From Rotaria macrura (taxonomy: Eukaryota; Rotifera; Eurotatoria; Philodinida; Philodinidae): a stretch of DNA of 64,000 nt. Below the pieces are notes generated by a model. That model saw nothing but the letters and a program-made list of their open reading frames with translations. It was not told the DNA's origin and made no database searches. Shown in pieces: positions 32,786-44,519 of this stretch; position 1 is the first letter of the stretch, and each line of letters starts with the position of its first letter. Where the stretch lies: positions 6,753 to 70,752 of the forward strand of contig OENT01000654.1 of assembly GCA_900239685.1 (NCBI GenBank), written 5' to 3'. A program made the position numbers and the translations under genes.

Positions 32786-35740
32786 TTATCGAACGATGTT
32801 AAGTCAAGTTAAGTGTCGGCGATTATTCAATGAAAATGAATTCTATTCGACCTGAAATCGAAACCTTGAATGAAACGCGACGAGAGATGAGAGACAAGAG
32901 ACAAGAGACCAAAGACAATGGATCAATGCTCATCTGTTACACAATGTCAGATCATTTGCCAATTAAAACAAACATCGCCATTGATTCTTTCAGTTCAATG
33001 ATAATTAATAAATAATGACTGTGATAAGAGTTGTTCGAGATCTCTTCACTCTGTCCCGATCAAGCGTTTAGCTCAACAAATTGTTTTGTTTGGCATTGTT
33101 AGACCAAGTTACTCGTTTCAAATCGTTCTCGTTTGGCCCTCTCTCGCTGAAATCAATTATTTAATCAGTTGGTGAACGCTCTTCGTCTTGTCGACAAACC
33201 TAACGTCAAGGTGAAAGTTCCGACTAAAATTAGCTTTGTAATAAAAGGCGAACAGTTGATAATGAGTCCAGTGTCGACCTATAACTCCATTCATTTTTTT
33301 TGACGACCTAGATAAAAGGTAAACGGAAAGAATCTTGTTCCATGCTAAGAATGACATCTGCTGAAACGCTCATTATCAGCTCATTAAGTTTATCCTATTC
33401 GTCATTCTCTTTTCGATTCGATAATCACTCGGATAGTTAACACAAAACAAGGAATATTACTATAGAGAGACTCGGTCTCCTAACGAAGCCAACGATATTC
33501 ATCTTCGTCGTCTGTTCTTTTCAATGTCGTCAGAAGAATAAGACGCGATGATTTCAACGTCGATTTCAGACTCGATTCAATATTCACTCGCCGATTTCGT
33601 CGACGATCAGATCCTCTATTGCTAGCGCGGGTGAATCGTTGATTCGACCAAGGAACGTGGCTCGGCAACTTAAGTGAATCTAAGAACATGAAATCAATCG
33701 AAACGACGATTTATTTCAATTGTTCAACGAGATTCTTTACTGACGACTGTGTTCGATGAGATTGAAATCTTCAATGACAATTCATCTTTCAGCTCGACTT
33801 TTCTCTTTGGAAGCGACATTGTCTCGTCGACGATCGTCCTTCACCTTCCGATTCTAAACAATATTGTTTTTCTTCGTCCCAATAAAATTTTTGTTGAAAT
33901 CTAGTTCAAGTTTTGTATTCGTCGAACAATTGATCATGAATATTTTTTCCGTAAAATTTGACGAATGTCGTTGAAGGATAAAACGAATTTCATATTGTGA
34001 TTTGCGTTAGACAAAGGCGGTGGCATTGACCAAGAATTTATTGATGATGAAAATAATCTATCACTTCTATGCCCATGTTCCATCGTTCAATCCTCTTTCT
34101 CCTCATTCAACGCGAGAAATCCCTCGTCGATTCTCTTATTTCATCGGTCTCGGTCTCACATATCTGTCTTCGACGGAATCCAACGAATAATCATTCGAAA
34201 AAAGTTGCTTTCATCGGCAGTGCCCTTCTGAACAAGCATTCGTTTGATCATTGTCTGCCAGGTTTTTTTATCGAAAAACTAATCGACACACGATGAGCAA
34301 TGTTTACCTATTCGCGTAATTGAGACATATATTCGAACACTTTGCTTCGAAATAGATAAATATTCAGACTAAACATGATTCATTGAAATTATTTCACACG
34401 TTAAAACTGTCGGCAAAGATCAAAGATCGTCTTGTTGTCGGAAATGATTGCATGTGTTCTGAATAATTGTCGATGTTCACAAATGGTCATACCGATGTTA
34501 TCGAACGACGGACTTCGATTTCGTTTGATTTACACTCAAATGAGGTATATTTAACGATGAATGTCCAGTTCGATATGAGAATCGACACAAGACTACTTTC
34601 TCGATTCCCGCATTCAACCAAGTGACGCGCAATCATTAAGATTGTTAAGCAGATAGTTTATCATAGACGAGTACAGAGACTAGACGCTTGAAAAAATCAC
34701 ATTCGAACCGATTCCACTATCGAAGTAATAGAACGAGGAGAAAGATCAGCTGCCGAGTTTTTTTTCTCCGCATGGTCGCCGAATCAGTTGATCAACGACG
34801 ATTGAACAAATATTTATCAACATTGAAACAAGAAATTGAATAGAGACTCGAGTAGAATATTGAAGTTAATCAAGAAAATTAAAGCTGCCTTTAGTCCGAC
34901 TAGTTTTCGAGAGTCGACAATTTCTTATGATCGTCACAAAAACTATGACCTTCGTCCATAGTTTTATTCACATTCGATTTAAATCAATAAATTCAGACTA
35001 TTTGTTTCATCATATGAACTTTCGATCGCGTCTTTTCTCGCCAACAAATTGCGACTACCTCAGTGCATGTTATGAAAATATTGAACGATCAAATTCGTCC
35101 ATTATGAAACTCAATATTATCTTCTTAGTATTTTCGTCTAAGATTATCTTCTACGTTGGATGAAAACAACGAGTCTCTCATTCAGTCTCACCAATAGACA
35201 AGTCAAAAAGAGACATCTACAATAAAAATATTAAAGGGCAACGTCTTCACGAATGACATTCATCGTTCAGTTTTCATGGGCAATCATCGAATTAACTTGT
35301 AGAATTCGTTTTCACTGACAACCTCAATCCAATTGACCGACGAGCTGTATTTCATAATTAAATAATCTTAAATTCAGTCGATTCTTCAAACATTTCGACG
35401 CAATCGAACTGAAGCATTGTTTTCGGAGAATAATGTTCGATGAAAAATATGAACGAGAAAACAGTCTCCTTTTTATAGATTAACGAAACGCGTCTGTTTT
35501 TTTCATTCTCCTACGATTTATTCTCTATTTGAGCAGTTATTCTCCGACCGCTAAATAAATCGATTCGACGTGTCAACTTTCATTTCGCTCAATCTCGATT
35601 ATGGTTAAATAAAGAAAGTCTAAATGAAATGTTCATTGATTGAAAACCGATCGTTTCAGCCGAATCCGACGAACGCATAATGATTGCAATTCTTCAAATC
35701 TATGTCGACGTGAAATCTCCGATTATCATTAGACAGTCGA
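32786..35740. other. intergenic, TCGA-rich; no gene assigned
   Basis: Several open frames of 60 to 78 codons occur on both strands (for example 33480-33689 minus, 34069-34296 plus and 34927-35163 plus), without domains, signal peptides or matching splice partners that I could confirm. Confidence 0.4.
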
Positions 35741-35744
35741 CGAA

Positions 35745-35869
35745 CTAATTCGGATTCACCATTGTGATAATTAGCACACGAAGAAGAAGTCGTTTGATTT
35801 CAGCACTTGAAAGGTTTGATAAATGAGCTCTTTTCGGGTTAGCCCAGTTATTGTTAGTTTTAATTGCAA
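35745..35869 (-). CDS. candidate terminal exon with dibasic sites, unassigned
   Basis: On the minus strand, TTCTATTTCAG is followed by 2 + 123 bases ending in TAG. In that phase the frame reads AIKTNNNWANPKR, then AHLSNLSSAEIKRLLLRV. KR pairs and an amphipathic helix-like stretch are suggestive of a secreted precursor. An upstream frame (about 36013-35920, with GGGRRLDNAVTQQRQISVCK) has a possible phase-1 donor that would join it with a 47-bp intron, but that donor (GTCTAG) is weak. Confidence 0.25.
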
Positions 35870-36353
35870 CTGAAATAGAATGAAGACAAAAAGTCGAAAC
35901 AGTTTCATTCCTAGACCAAGTTCATGCAAATCTGCTTTACACACTGAAATCTGTCTCTGTTGGGTCACGGCGTTATCCAAACGACGTCCGCCGCCCTCGT
36001 TCGAAGTATTCACATTTCGAACCCGTAGCCATGTTGCATTCCAGAGTCGTTGAATTTAATAAATGAAGAATAAATAATGAGACGAAGACGAGTTTTGTTT
36101 TTCAAGAGTCAACCCAAGATGATTGTTTCTGATGAAAAATATTCTTTTCAATAGAATAACTGAAAACGGTTTATGTGTCACATAATATTAACTAGCTACG
36201 TGCACAAGAAAAGAGTTAATAACCTATTCAATAAATCATTATTTATCATATAGACGGCACTAGTTGACTGACAGAGAACCGATTTATTCTATGAATTGTT
36301 AGACATTATTCAAGATGACAACAGAATCAAATTCTACAGAAGATCTCGTTTCA

Positions 36354-36506
36354 CTAGTCTCTGGTGTGATGATTTTTCTCGTTTGTTTCAATCATTGACA
36401 TGTTCGTTCGTTTCCATTGATTAGCATTTGTGTTAATCTTATCAAATAAACATATCGTCACTATTGATATTAATATAGTTGTCAACAAGGGGAAATCGCT
36501 CTGCAT
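36354..36506 (-). CDS. candidate first exon of a secreted protein (signal-peptide-like ORF)
   Basis: ATG at 36506 (minus) starts MQSDFPLLTTILISIVTICL, a hydrophobic segment typical of a signal peptide or N-terminal anchor, followed by FDKINTNANQWKR with a dibasic pair. The frame stops after 50 codons. The larger frame continues upstream to 36716, so this ATG may be internal. It may belong with the 35745-35869 exon, but I could not match the phases. Confidence 0.28.
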   Translation of the reverse strand: MQSDFPLLTTILISIVTICLFDKINTNANQWKRTNMSMIETNEKNHHTRD

Positions 36507-36818
36507 GGGCCGAGTCTCTCGTTGAAGTTTTGAATGTGAATCCACTTGATAGTCGATGAGTGAAATCTCAATTAGCGATTCTATTGGGTGTCGACGTTGA
36601 TGGGATGACGAACTACGCCTGTTGACAGTCAAAGAACAATGTTTCATTTGTGAACATTTCAAAGAAACTCGTTTCATCTGCATTATCTTCCATGCGAGGG
36701 AAGGAATTATTTCCACAAGAATATTTATCGATTGACACTCATTCGAGACTTCATCTCTGATGAGATCGATGACATATGAGCGGGACGATTCGAGTCTAAA
36801 GAAGCCTCAACATTTCAG

Positions 36819-36989
36819 CCAAAACAAGTCGGTGACGAGTTGAGAGATGCCCTTATATTTTTGTCTACATTGGTTGATATCAGAGATGCAACCAGGCCAG
36901 ACAGAGCTGTCGTTATGTGCGCGCACTTCGCTCTGGACCTTAACAATGCTCACATTCGACCTCAAATACGACAGAGTCGATTAGCCTAG
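36819..36989 (+). CDS. candidate terminal exon (56 codons), unassigned
   Basis: CAACATTTCAG precedes an open phase-0 frame with balanced, protein-like composition (DELRDALIFLSTLVDIRDAT, then VVMCAHFALDLNNAHIRPQI) ending in TAG. The segment is noticeably richer in G and C than its flanks. It has no ATG, so it would be the last exon of a gene whose other exons I did not find, or a fragment of a retroelement. No family is recognised. Confidence 0.3.
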   Translation, partial: PKQVGDELRDALIFLSTLVDIRDATRPDRAVVMCAHFALDLNNAHIRPQIRQSRLA

Positions 36990-37814
36990 GAAAATGCATT
37001 AGCACTTTCATTGCCTGATCATCTTTTACTGAGACATATTGAGCTTATTTCAAAAGTGCTCGACGAATACTTTATTATGGCATTTAGTGTATATATCTAA
37101 GCAAAAACTGTTTAGCAACTAAAGGGTTTAATATAGTTTTGTAATATAAGGACAACTGGAAGAGAAAATATACGAGTTTTAATTTAATTTATCGTTGCTC
37201 GAAATTCACTGTGGATGAATACTGAGCGTGTGTGGGAGTTTAAATCTTTCGCGTGTCTACACATCGACGTCCACGCTCGAGTCATCTTCTTATGTCAAAG
37301 TTTTCATCTGATAGTCCGAAACAATCGATGGTTTTTATTCAGTTTGAAAAATAAAACCGATCTATTTTTATTTCATTTGAATTAAAGTTTAATCCCAGAC
37401 AACGATTTTTCTCATTTATATTACCAAGTGTAAGTATTGTATTGAATCATACAACAATTTTCAATTTCATATTTCCATTTATCATGTATAATTTGACGAT
37501 GCCTAATGTTTAATCTGTTACTAAATGTAAATTATCGAGATTTAATTGGTATAGAACCGATCTATATATTCAAATTCGAGGTTGAATAAAATTCTACACA
37601 AGATGAAACATGGTGGGAAAAAGTCGCAAATAATGAAAGTGATGATGAACGTTTTTTAACATATTTGAAAATCAAACATGAATATTCAGAAAATAATTCA
37701 TGTGAATGATATGAAACGCATGCTGATTTATTTTTTCTTAGTGTTCCCTTTGTTTTGCTCTTGCTATTCAATAGAGAGGTTCACGAGTCAGTCAAGAATG
37801 CAATTTGCTGCTCG

Positions 37815-37890
37815 TGACGGAGCCAGGGGAAGCTGAGCTTCCTCTAAAAACGTTTCAGCTACCCCTAGGAGTTTTCCTGGCTCCGCTACT
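37815..37890. mobile_element. short inverted-repeat element with GGAGCCAGG ends
   Basis: The left arm reads GTGACGGAGCCAGGGGAAGC and the right arm, reversed, reads AGTAGCGGAGCCAGGAAAAC. The arms share CGGAGCCAGG and are about 76 bp end to end. Ends of this kind are common in short non-autonomous DNA elements. No target duplication is clear, so the family is open. Confidence 0.55.
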
Positions 37891-38263
37891 GAACTCCCTC
37901 ACCTGGAGTTTACAACAGAAGATTTACTTTTAGGCGACTTCTCAATCAACGGTAACTATAATTCTCCTTTGGTTTTATACAATAGAATAAAGAACATTTC
38001 AATACGTTTAAGGAAACAAAAATATAAATGAGAACCAAATAAATAACGATGATTCATTTTTTTACTGAGTGCATAAACAATACATTGTGAAATACATTAA
38101 TGTTATAGTTAGACTAGACTGAATAATTAAATATACGTGCATACAGCGTATCCGAAAAGTCACATAGCAAGCAGAAAACTATATTTTCATACGATTTATG
38201 ATCAAATATAAGTTGATTTTTCTCCTGATGGCAGAGGAAACGTCGAAGATTTAATTCATCGCA

Positions 38264-40337
38264 ATGAAAGGTTTAACAACATCACTTAGAATTATTATCA
38301 TTCATATAAAAGAGAAAAATTCGTATTTCTGTCAAAGACAAACAATAGATTTTCTGTTTCTGTCATCTCATGCAAATTCCTCTGCTCTTAGATTTTCAAA
38401 CGTGAGTAATTCTTTATTTGAATCCGTGAGTTTTCTCTCTTCTATCTAACTTCTCAGAATTATCTCAAATCGTTACCTACTGAAAAGATCTGTCAACACT
38501 GGCAACTTCAGTTAAAGTTTGATAACGTTCTCCTATGGATAGTGGACAAAACAGTGAAGGTATTTGAGAACGTATTTGCACGTCTTGTTTTTAAGAGCTC
38601 TTTTTTGCGTACTCGAAAAGTGAGTACACTCTAGAATCGGTCAGCGTGTCAGGCCGTCCGTCCTTTTACACGATAACTCTTTACAAATACATTCGATTGA
38701 GCTGAAATTTTGTGCACAGAATTTTCTCATCAATATCTCGGTCGAGTTTGAAGATGAGAAGGATCCGGCAAGAAATGGCTGAGTTATCGAAAAAATTGTC
38801 ATTTTTCACCAAGCAATCCCTGAGGTTGGGGTACAGGGATTTTTTCAAAAAAACCTTTTTTCTCAGAATTATCCACAACTTATGTAAAGTGACTCAGTTT
38901 TTAACGCTGATTCCGAATCTGATATTAGTTTTGCTTTTTAACAAAACATCGCCTGAAAAAGCAAAAAAACTGCATCCCGAATCCAAATGCCTAGATACGT
39001 CACAGATGATCACGAGTTTTGGGGTTTCCCAAGATACTTCTTCCGTGCACACATTCTAGAATGACTGATTTGTATCATTCACTTTTTGAAGTACACATAA
39101 CTCTCGGACATAAGTCCGAAGTTTTCTCATTTATTTAATAACTTTGTCTGCCTGGGTATTGTTTCAAATCTATCGTTAGATAATATGACAACATTGGTAT
39201 CTTGTTACCAATTATTAAGTTTATATAGTTTTCGTTTCAAAAATTTCTTTTTAAATAAAATATTTTTCTATAAAGATCAGCATAGCTATGAAATTCGTGT
39301 TCTGGCAAGTGATTTTATTATATGGTTAAATCATACTAATGAAAATATCAATGATCCAATCATTAATAAAGGTAATAGAGTTCTTATTTTCCTACAAAGG
39401 GTGGTTGTTGCTGTGAATGTGAGAGAATCGAAAAACTCATGCTTAGTATATACTAACGTCTTTGGCCATACTCATGGCCTCAACTTAGGTCATTCTGTTT
39501 ATTGCTTTACTGTTTATCGCGTCTTCTCGTTACATAGAATCTGCGTCAGTTGAATAAAGAAACCACGATTTAAATAAAACAAGAAATAAATTCAACGGCC
39601 AAACACTTACTCTATTTCATGATTGTCAATCAACAAGCCAACATAAGTTGGTTTTTCAGTCGCTTATTCAAAAGAGGCTGAACGATCAATAGCCGCACAC
39701 TCACATTCATAGACAAGACGCTGAGTGAAAGACGACGTTTATATTGTAGTGTACTCACAAAGGTACACAAGCAGAAATTTCTTCTCATTTTTAAACATTC
39801 TAGCTGACGGAACATGATCTACTTTAGTGCCCTAAAATCGATTCTGGACGAGTACCAATTTGAGATTACACGCAAACTTGACCTCGAGGCTAATCAAGTC
39901 TCAGTGTTTGGATGTGGGAATAGCATCGCGTGCGAGTGAATCAAAGATAAGAAGAGCCCCCCCCCCCCACACACACACACATACACCCTCGTCAGTTGAA
40001 TCAAGTCATGAGATCGCTGATCGAAGAGAATAATAAAAGAAAATGCATTTCAGCATTTAGATAAACGGCTTCGGTCATTTAAATCCCTTTTTCCAGACCT
40101 CACATGTTTTCTTAGAACTGCTAAGTTAGAAATTCGGTGGGATGATATCAAATTTATTAAGATCGAATACTCTACGCATTATTGTAAGGAGATCGCAATC
40201 TCGAAAGCTTAAAACACTTGCCGAAAGGAGTCAGACAGATCAAGTTCTCAAAAATCACAATTTTTCTGATTGAATCTTCCACGCTACAATGATAGTTTTC
40301 TTTCGCTTGTTTAGGCAGAAAGTCAAGGCATGCCTAA
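38264..40337 (+). CDS. candidate spliced gene, five possible exons, unassigned
   Basis: Exon-like segments with good splice sites and compatible phases are 38264-38401 (ends AAC|GTGAGT), 38458-38559 (CTTCTCAG acceptor; NYLKSLPTEKICQHWQLQLK then FDNVLLWIVDKTVK), 39281-39371 (HSYEIRVLASDFIIWL), 40097-40183 (CCTTTTTCCAG acceptor; TAKLEIRWDDIKFIKIEY, donor GTAAGG) and 40315-40337 (TTTCGCTTGTTTAG acceptor, then a stop in phase). The second and third segments look most convincingly coding; the pattern of Trp and Leu recalls helical repeats, but no family is recognised. The intron between them holds a complete MITE. An ATG-initiated 41-codon frame at about 39814-39940 (MIYFSALKSILDEYQFEITR) may be another exon. 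The 5' end is unknown and the order of the last exons is tentative. Confidence 0.4.
38606..39097 (+). mobile_element. complete 492-bp MITE with GTACTCGAAAAGTGAGTAC-like ends
   Basis: The left end GCGTACTCGAAAAGTGAGTA is matched in inverted orientation by the right end CACTTTTTGAAGTACACA; both are followed inward by a CTAGAAT word. The first 180 bases match the nested copy at 18057-18232. The 115-aa ORF at 38712-39059 runs inside it and resembles no transposase, so the element is non-autonomous. It sits in the intron between two candidate exons. No clear target duplication was seen. Confidence 0.75.
39957..39982. repeat. poly-C / (CA)n microsatellite
   Basis: A run of about a dozen C is followed directly by a (CA)n run of about seven units. 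Confidence 0.9.
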
Positions 40338-40742
40338 TTCGAGTTCCGATATAAGTGACACCTCTAACGCATAGAATCACTCATGTTTGCGGCAAAGGCA
40401 TTGAAAGCGATCAAATTTAATGCGAATTTGAGTAAAATTCCATCTGCTGCTTTGGTCATAGGAAAAGGGTTGCAAACTCAAATTAGGCAGCTACTCCCTT
40501 TTTCATAGGTAATGTTTCTTCGTTAATATGTGTCTTATTCTTTGTACTCGTTGAAATTTCCGAGTTTTGTCTGACTGAGTGAGGGTTTGAAATGGGACGA
40601 GAACGATAACAGGAGTAGATTTTCAAGCTCCAACCGCTCGTCGTTCCCGTGTTTAGCCTTTCAAGATCTGCCTGGTGACATGCGACAATCTGTTAACTAG
40701 TATCGTTGTTACTTAGATTTCTTTCCTATTGAATATGATCAA

Positions 40743-40767
40743 CGATCGATCGATCGATCGATCGATC
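40743..40767. repeat. (CGAT)n microsatellite
   Basis: Six perfect CGAT units occur in a row. TCGA words are common in this part of the window, so the tract may have grown from local composition. Confidence 0.9.
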
Positions 40768-40892
40768 ATGATTCATGATGAAGAAATACAGAAATTAAAA
40801 ACTGAATGGAACTTTATTTGTGGAAATAAAAGCAAAACGAAAATAATCTCAATTCTTTTCTTTGTTTGTGCTTGCTTTAATGTGACGGATCA

Positions 40893-42811
40893 TCATGTTG
40901 CGATTCGTTTCCGAGCTTCATCGTGGTCTTTAATTAATGCTTTGTACTTTTCTGCTTTAATCGCTTTGTCATATTCTTGTTTGAGAAGTTCATCATAGGA
41001 TTGAAGCTCGATAGTGATTAGTCGTTTATTTAGATTGATTTTTAATGGTTTTTCCAATAAACATTCTTTCGTACGATTCGTATCACAGTCAACAATAAAA
41101 TGATTCTGAGTCTCGTTCGCGTTTAGAATCACACTCAACGGAATGAATTCGATTGATAATATTCGATCATATTGCTCGATTTCTTCGTTGTTAGACGAAG
41201 CCTTTAAATTGTCGGAAAGAGCATCAAACAAGCGTTGATGATTTATAATCAATGATGCATCTAACGGCAGAATAGCAACTAAAGCGTTCGGGCGTTTTTC
41301 TGGTGGGCCACTGAAATACCAAAGCTTTCGATTTTGTAAACGTTTTTTTAGCTTTTCATATGTTTCAACATTCATGAGGCCGTTCTCATTTATTTCATCG
41401 CGTGGGACATCATAATTAACACCGCCGGGAAAATAACTGAAAACAAGAATAATATTCGGTGAGAACGTTTCTTTTCAAAAGCCGATTTTATTGAACCTTA
41501 TGTCCAATGAATTCGATTTGACATCTTCGAGCAGCTTGTCTCGCACTAGTTCACTTACTAATGCTGATTTACGCAGTGGGTCCGAATGAGTCACAAGTGT
41601 TAAAAAACAATCATTGTATTCACGTGGAATCGTTGTCAGAAGTTTATCGCCATCAACTTGTTTTATAACGAAACGAATAGGATTTTCAAGTTTAACCAAT
41701 TCAGCTTGCTTTGCTCGAATTTTATCAGCAAATTCTGCGATGAGCTTTTCGACATTGACAACTTGAGCTTTTGTTACAGTTGCAGAATCGAAAACTAAAT
41801 CGAATGCACAGATAAACAGGAAGAGGTAGAGAGAGAGAGACGAAGGAAAGAGAAAGGATTCGGACATTGAAGAAGAATTTATTGTTAGATAGAAAAAATA
41901 GTTGTTTAAATCCAAGTGGAATATTGGAAATCAATACTTACACATTTTTGGTTTATATTCAACGAATTTAGTCTGCAATTCTTGATTGATTTCTTCTGAT
42001 GTCAGCGTCCGATTAGCTTTTCTCATTCGACGAAAATATTCCATGAGATGTTCAACATCAGCTTCGGACAAATCTTTGTAAAATGTTTTTGACGGCCTTA
42101 TCGTGCCCAATATCAATAAACGTCGGGCGTATTCATTCAGTAAACTGGACCTTGGTTCTGGATTGTCATTATTCTCGTTGCTCATGTGCACGTCCACGTC
42201 CGACGACGATGATTGGTTATCATACGCGTTAGTCATTGGTGTTGGACATGTTTTTATAAAACTGTCATCGTTAACGCGGTTCGCATTGTTTGATATGGAT
42301 GGTGTCGCTCTTTTCGACTCATTGGAACCCATATGATTAAGATAGAATGTCGACGTACGGGCAGCGTCATTCCGTATTGATGTTCGAACTGCTGTGCTAC
42401 CTTAGAATATTGAGATCATCGATGCGTGTTTTAAAAAATACTAGACAAATATCGAACGAATATATTTTACAGAAAATTTTACAAGAGAATTCTTTTGCCA
42501 GTTTTCAAAGACGATTTTCGAAATGGAGATACGATAGAAGACTGTCAATGAACTTCAATCTTACCGTCAGTATTTTTGGTTAAACTCCGTCGACGATCAC
42601 TTATATTGGGCGACGGGGATTGACTATCATCATCGTCCTTTTTCCCCACTGATCGACGTCGTTTAGATTCGATTTGAGACGATTGGTTCAAAGATACGAG
42701 GCCAACAGGTAGCGTCGCTGACCCTTCTTGGATGCTTGTTAATTGTTGTTGTTGCTGTTTCAATTGAGAATCAACAACGGAGAGTATTCGAGATTGACTC
42801 GCTGTTGGCAT
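40893..42811 (-). CDS. unrecognised 515-aa protein, four exons
   Basis: Four exons join on the minus strand with matching phases: 42811-42565, 42400-41942, 41794-41497 and 41436-40893. The introns are 164, 147 and 60 bp. The second intron ends in a long pyrimidine tract. The N-terminal third is low complexity: a Gln run, KKDDDDSQSPSP, and Ser/Asn-rich stretches. The middle and C terminus look folded: LLILGTIRPSKTFYKDLSEA, VEHLMEYFRRMRKANRTLTS, FFDSATVTKAQVVNVEKLIA, IRFVIKQVDGDKLLTTIP, YFPGGVNYDVPRDEINENGL, RKLWYFSGPPEKRPNALVAI. It ends in a charged helix (AIKAEKYKALIKDHDEARKR). There is no signal peptide if the exons are joined this way; the apparent hydrophobic start in the 41475-41915 frame is the pyrimidine tract translated. 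I do not recognise the family. The gene model itself is well supported. Confidence 0.8.
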
Positions 42812-42949
42812 GATGGCAGAATTTCAGCACGAGAAAATTTCACTCAATTGAATAAAATCGAAAAGTCATATTTGTCTGTGGACTCCGTTCGATTGGACCG
42901 TTTTTCGTCTTCTAACAAAAGTAAAACGAATGATGATTGATGATTGAAT

Positions 42950-44515
42950 GAAATTTGTCTCCATAAGTGATGCAAAATGCAATTTCTATATTATTCATCT
43001 AGTTTCCCACTTCAGCATATTCGAAGTGTCTTTTATTGACACAAAGAAAAACAAAGAAGGCAAACGATTTGAGAAGAACGAAAGATGAATAGGATTGTTC
43101 AGTAACATTCATTGATATGAGCACTCAACGAGCTGTTCTCCCGTTTGCAATTATTAACAAATAACGTTTCAACTCTTTGTTCTCTTTTGTTTCAAAGAAT
43201 GAACACGATATCGTATTATGACATGTTCGGTGACGTCTCGTTTTTAACTCGAATGACTTCGGCTCGTTGAGTAAAACGGATTGAACTCATTTTATCAATA
43301 GTCGACTTTCGACTGCCGAGAATAGTCACTTGAAACTCTATGTCGATTATTCAGTTAATTGAAACGTTCAATGGCATTCAGCATGTGATGATGTTGCTAG
43401 TTCGAGATGAACAGCCGACCTTGAAGGAGAGCCGGACAGGAAGAGACATAGATTGTTGAAAAAGTTTGATTTTAACCGTTGTCTTAAATCTCATCAAGAA
43501 ACAAAGAAAGAAAGAAAGAGAGAGCGAGAATTCAAGGTGATTGGACCGTGTTTTATTAGTTGAATAAAACAAGAGAAATGCGATTCTATAAAGATGTCGA
43601 TGCCAATAATGACAACGACTTTTTTAATTAGTAAAGAGGACTTTGATTTGTTGAAACATGCCTCGGCTAAGAAACCCATCCGAGCAGAAGAAGAATTCTT
43701 CAATGATCATTGTTAAATCATCGTTTTGTCTTTCAACAATTGGAATCAATATTGATTTCTTGACGCGCCAATAGCTCGCCTGATTATTGACGTGAGTCGT
43801 TTCTCGAATGTCACTCTCGAGCTTGGCGTATCGATCATTTGTATTAATGAGCTACTATCGTTTAATTTTAAAATGAATCGAAATCATCTCACAAGAGCGG
43901 TTATTAGTCGAGTTTTAACCAGCCGACAACAAACATATATAGATTGTCTTTCAGATTCCGAATCCTGATTATCTCAATGGCCAAGCGAAACGGGGAAATA
44001 TTTCTCTTTACTTTTGAAAAATCTCCCCGAAACATGTTTCTACGCCTATTAAATAACCTCGTGCTCGTTTTGCAACATCGCCACGAAATTAAATTCGACT
44101 GATCGTAAAGGAATTCTATTAACTTACTGTTTGCTTTTCTTGTAAGGTCTCAATTAATAAAAATAATATCTCAATAGAAATATCGATCGAATGTGTACAA
44201 AATGCAAATTAGAAAGAATGAAAACGAGAGAGCAGCAAAAAACGAAATGAAGAAAATGCAAAATAAATTTCGCGTAAGAAACAACGCGCACAAAGAGAAT
44301 GTCAACAAACGAAACGATTTTATTGCCGGCAGAGTGCAGCATTTCGGAAGAGAATATGAAATTAACTTAGCAATGTTATTGTTAATATTCAAAAGAGAAC
44401 ACACACAACTCAAGTGTCGCACTGAGTAGCATGTTAACGGCATACGGACGATAGACATCACTTTCTCCACACATTACAATAAGCATAAGAAAAGAAACTC
44501 GAAATCAACGACAAC
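42950..44515. other. intergenic between divergent genes
   Basis: This stretch lies between the start of the 515-aa gene (minus) and the 265-aa ORF (plus), so promoters for both probably lie here. Short overlapping frames occur (for example 43378-43703 minus and 44171-44470 minus, the latter hydrophobic), but none is supported. There are purine-rich tracts near 43500. Confidence 0.4.
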
Positions 44516-44519
44516 GGCA

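Noticed and set aside
38712-39059. 115-aa ORF
   Set aside because: It runs inside the 492-bp MITE, resembles no transposase and is disrupted in the other copy's visible portion.
41725-41934. Apparent signal peptide in the 41475-41915 minus frame (SLSLYLFLFICAF)
   Set aside because: The hydrophobic stretch is the pyrimidine tract of an intron. Splicing to the acceptor at 41795 restores phase with the preceding exon.
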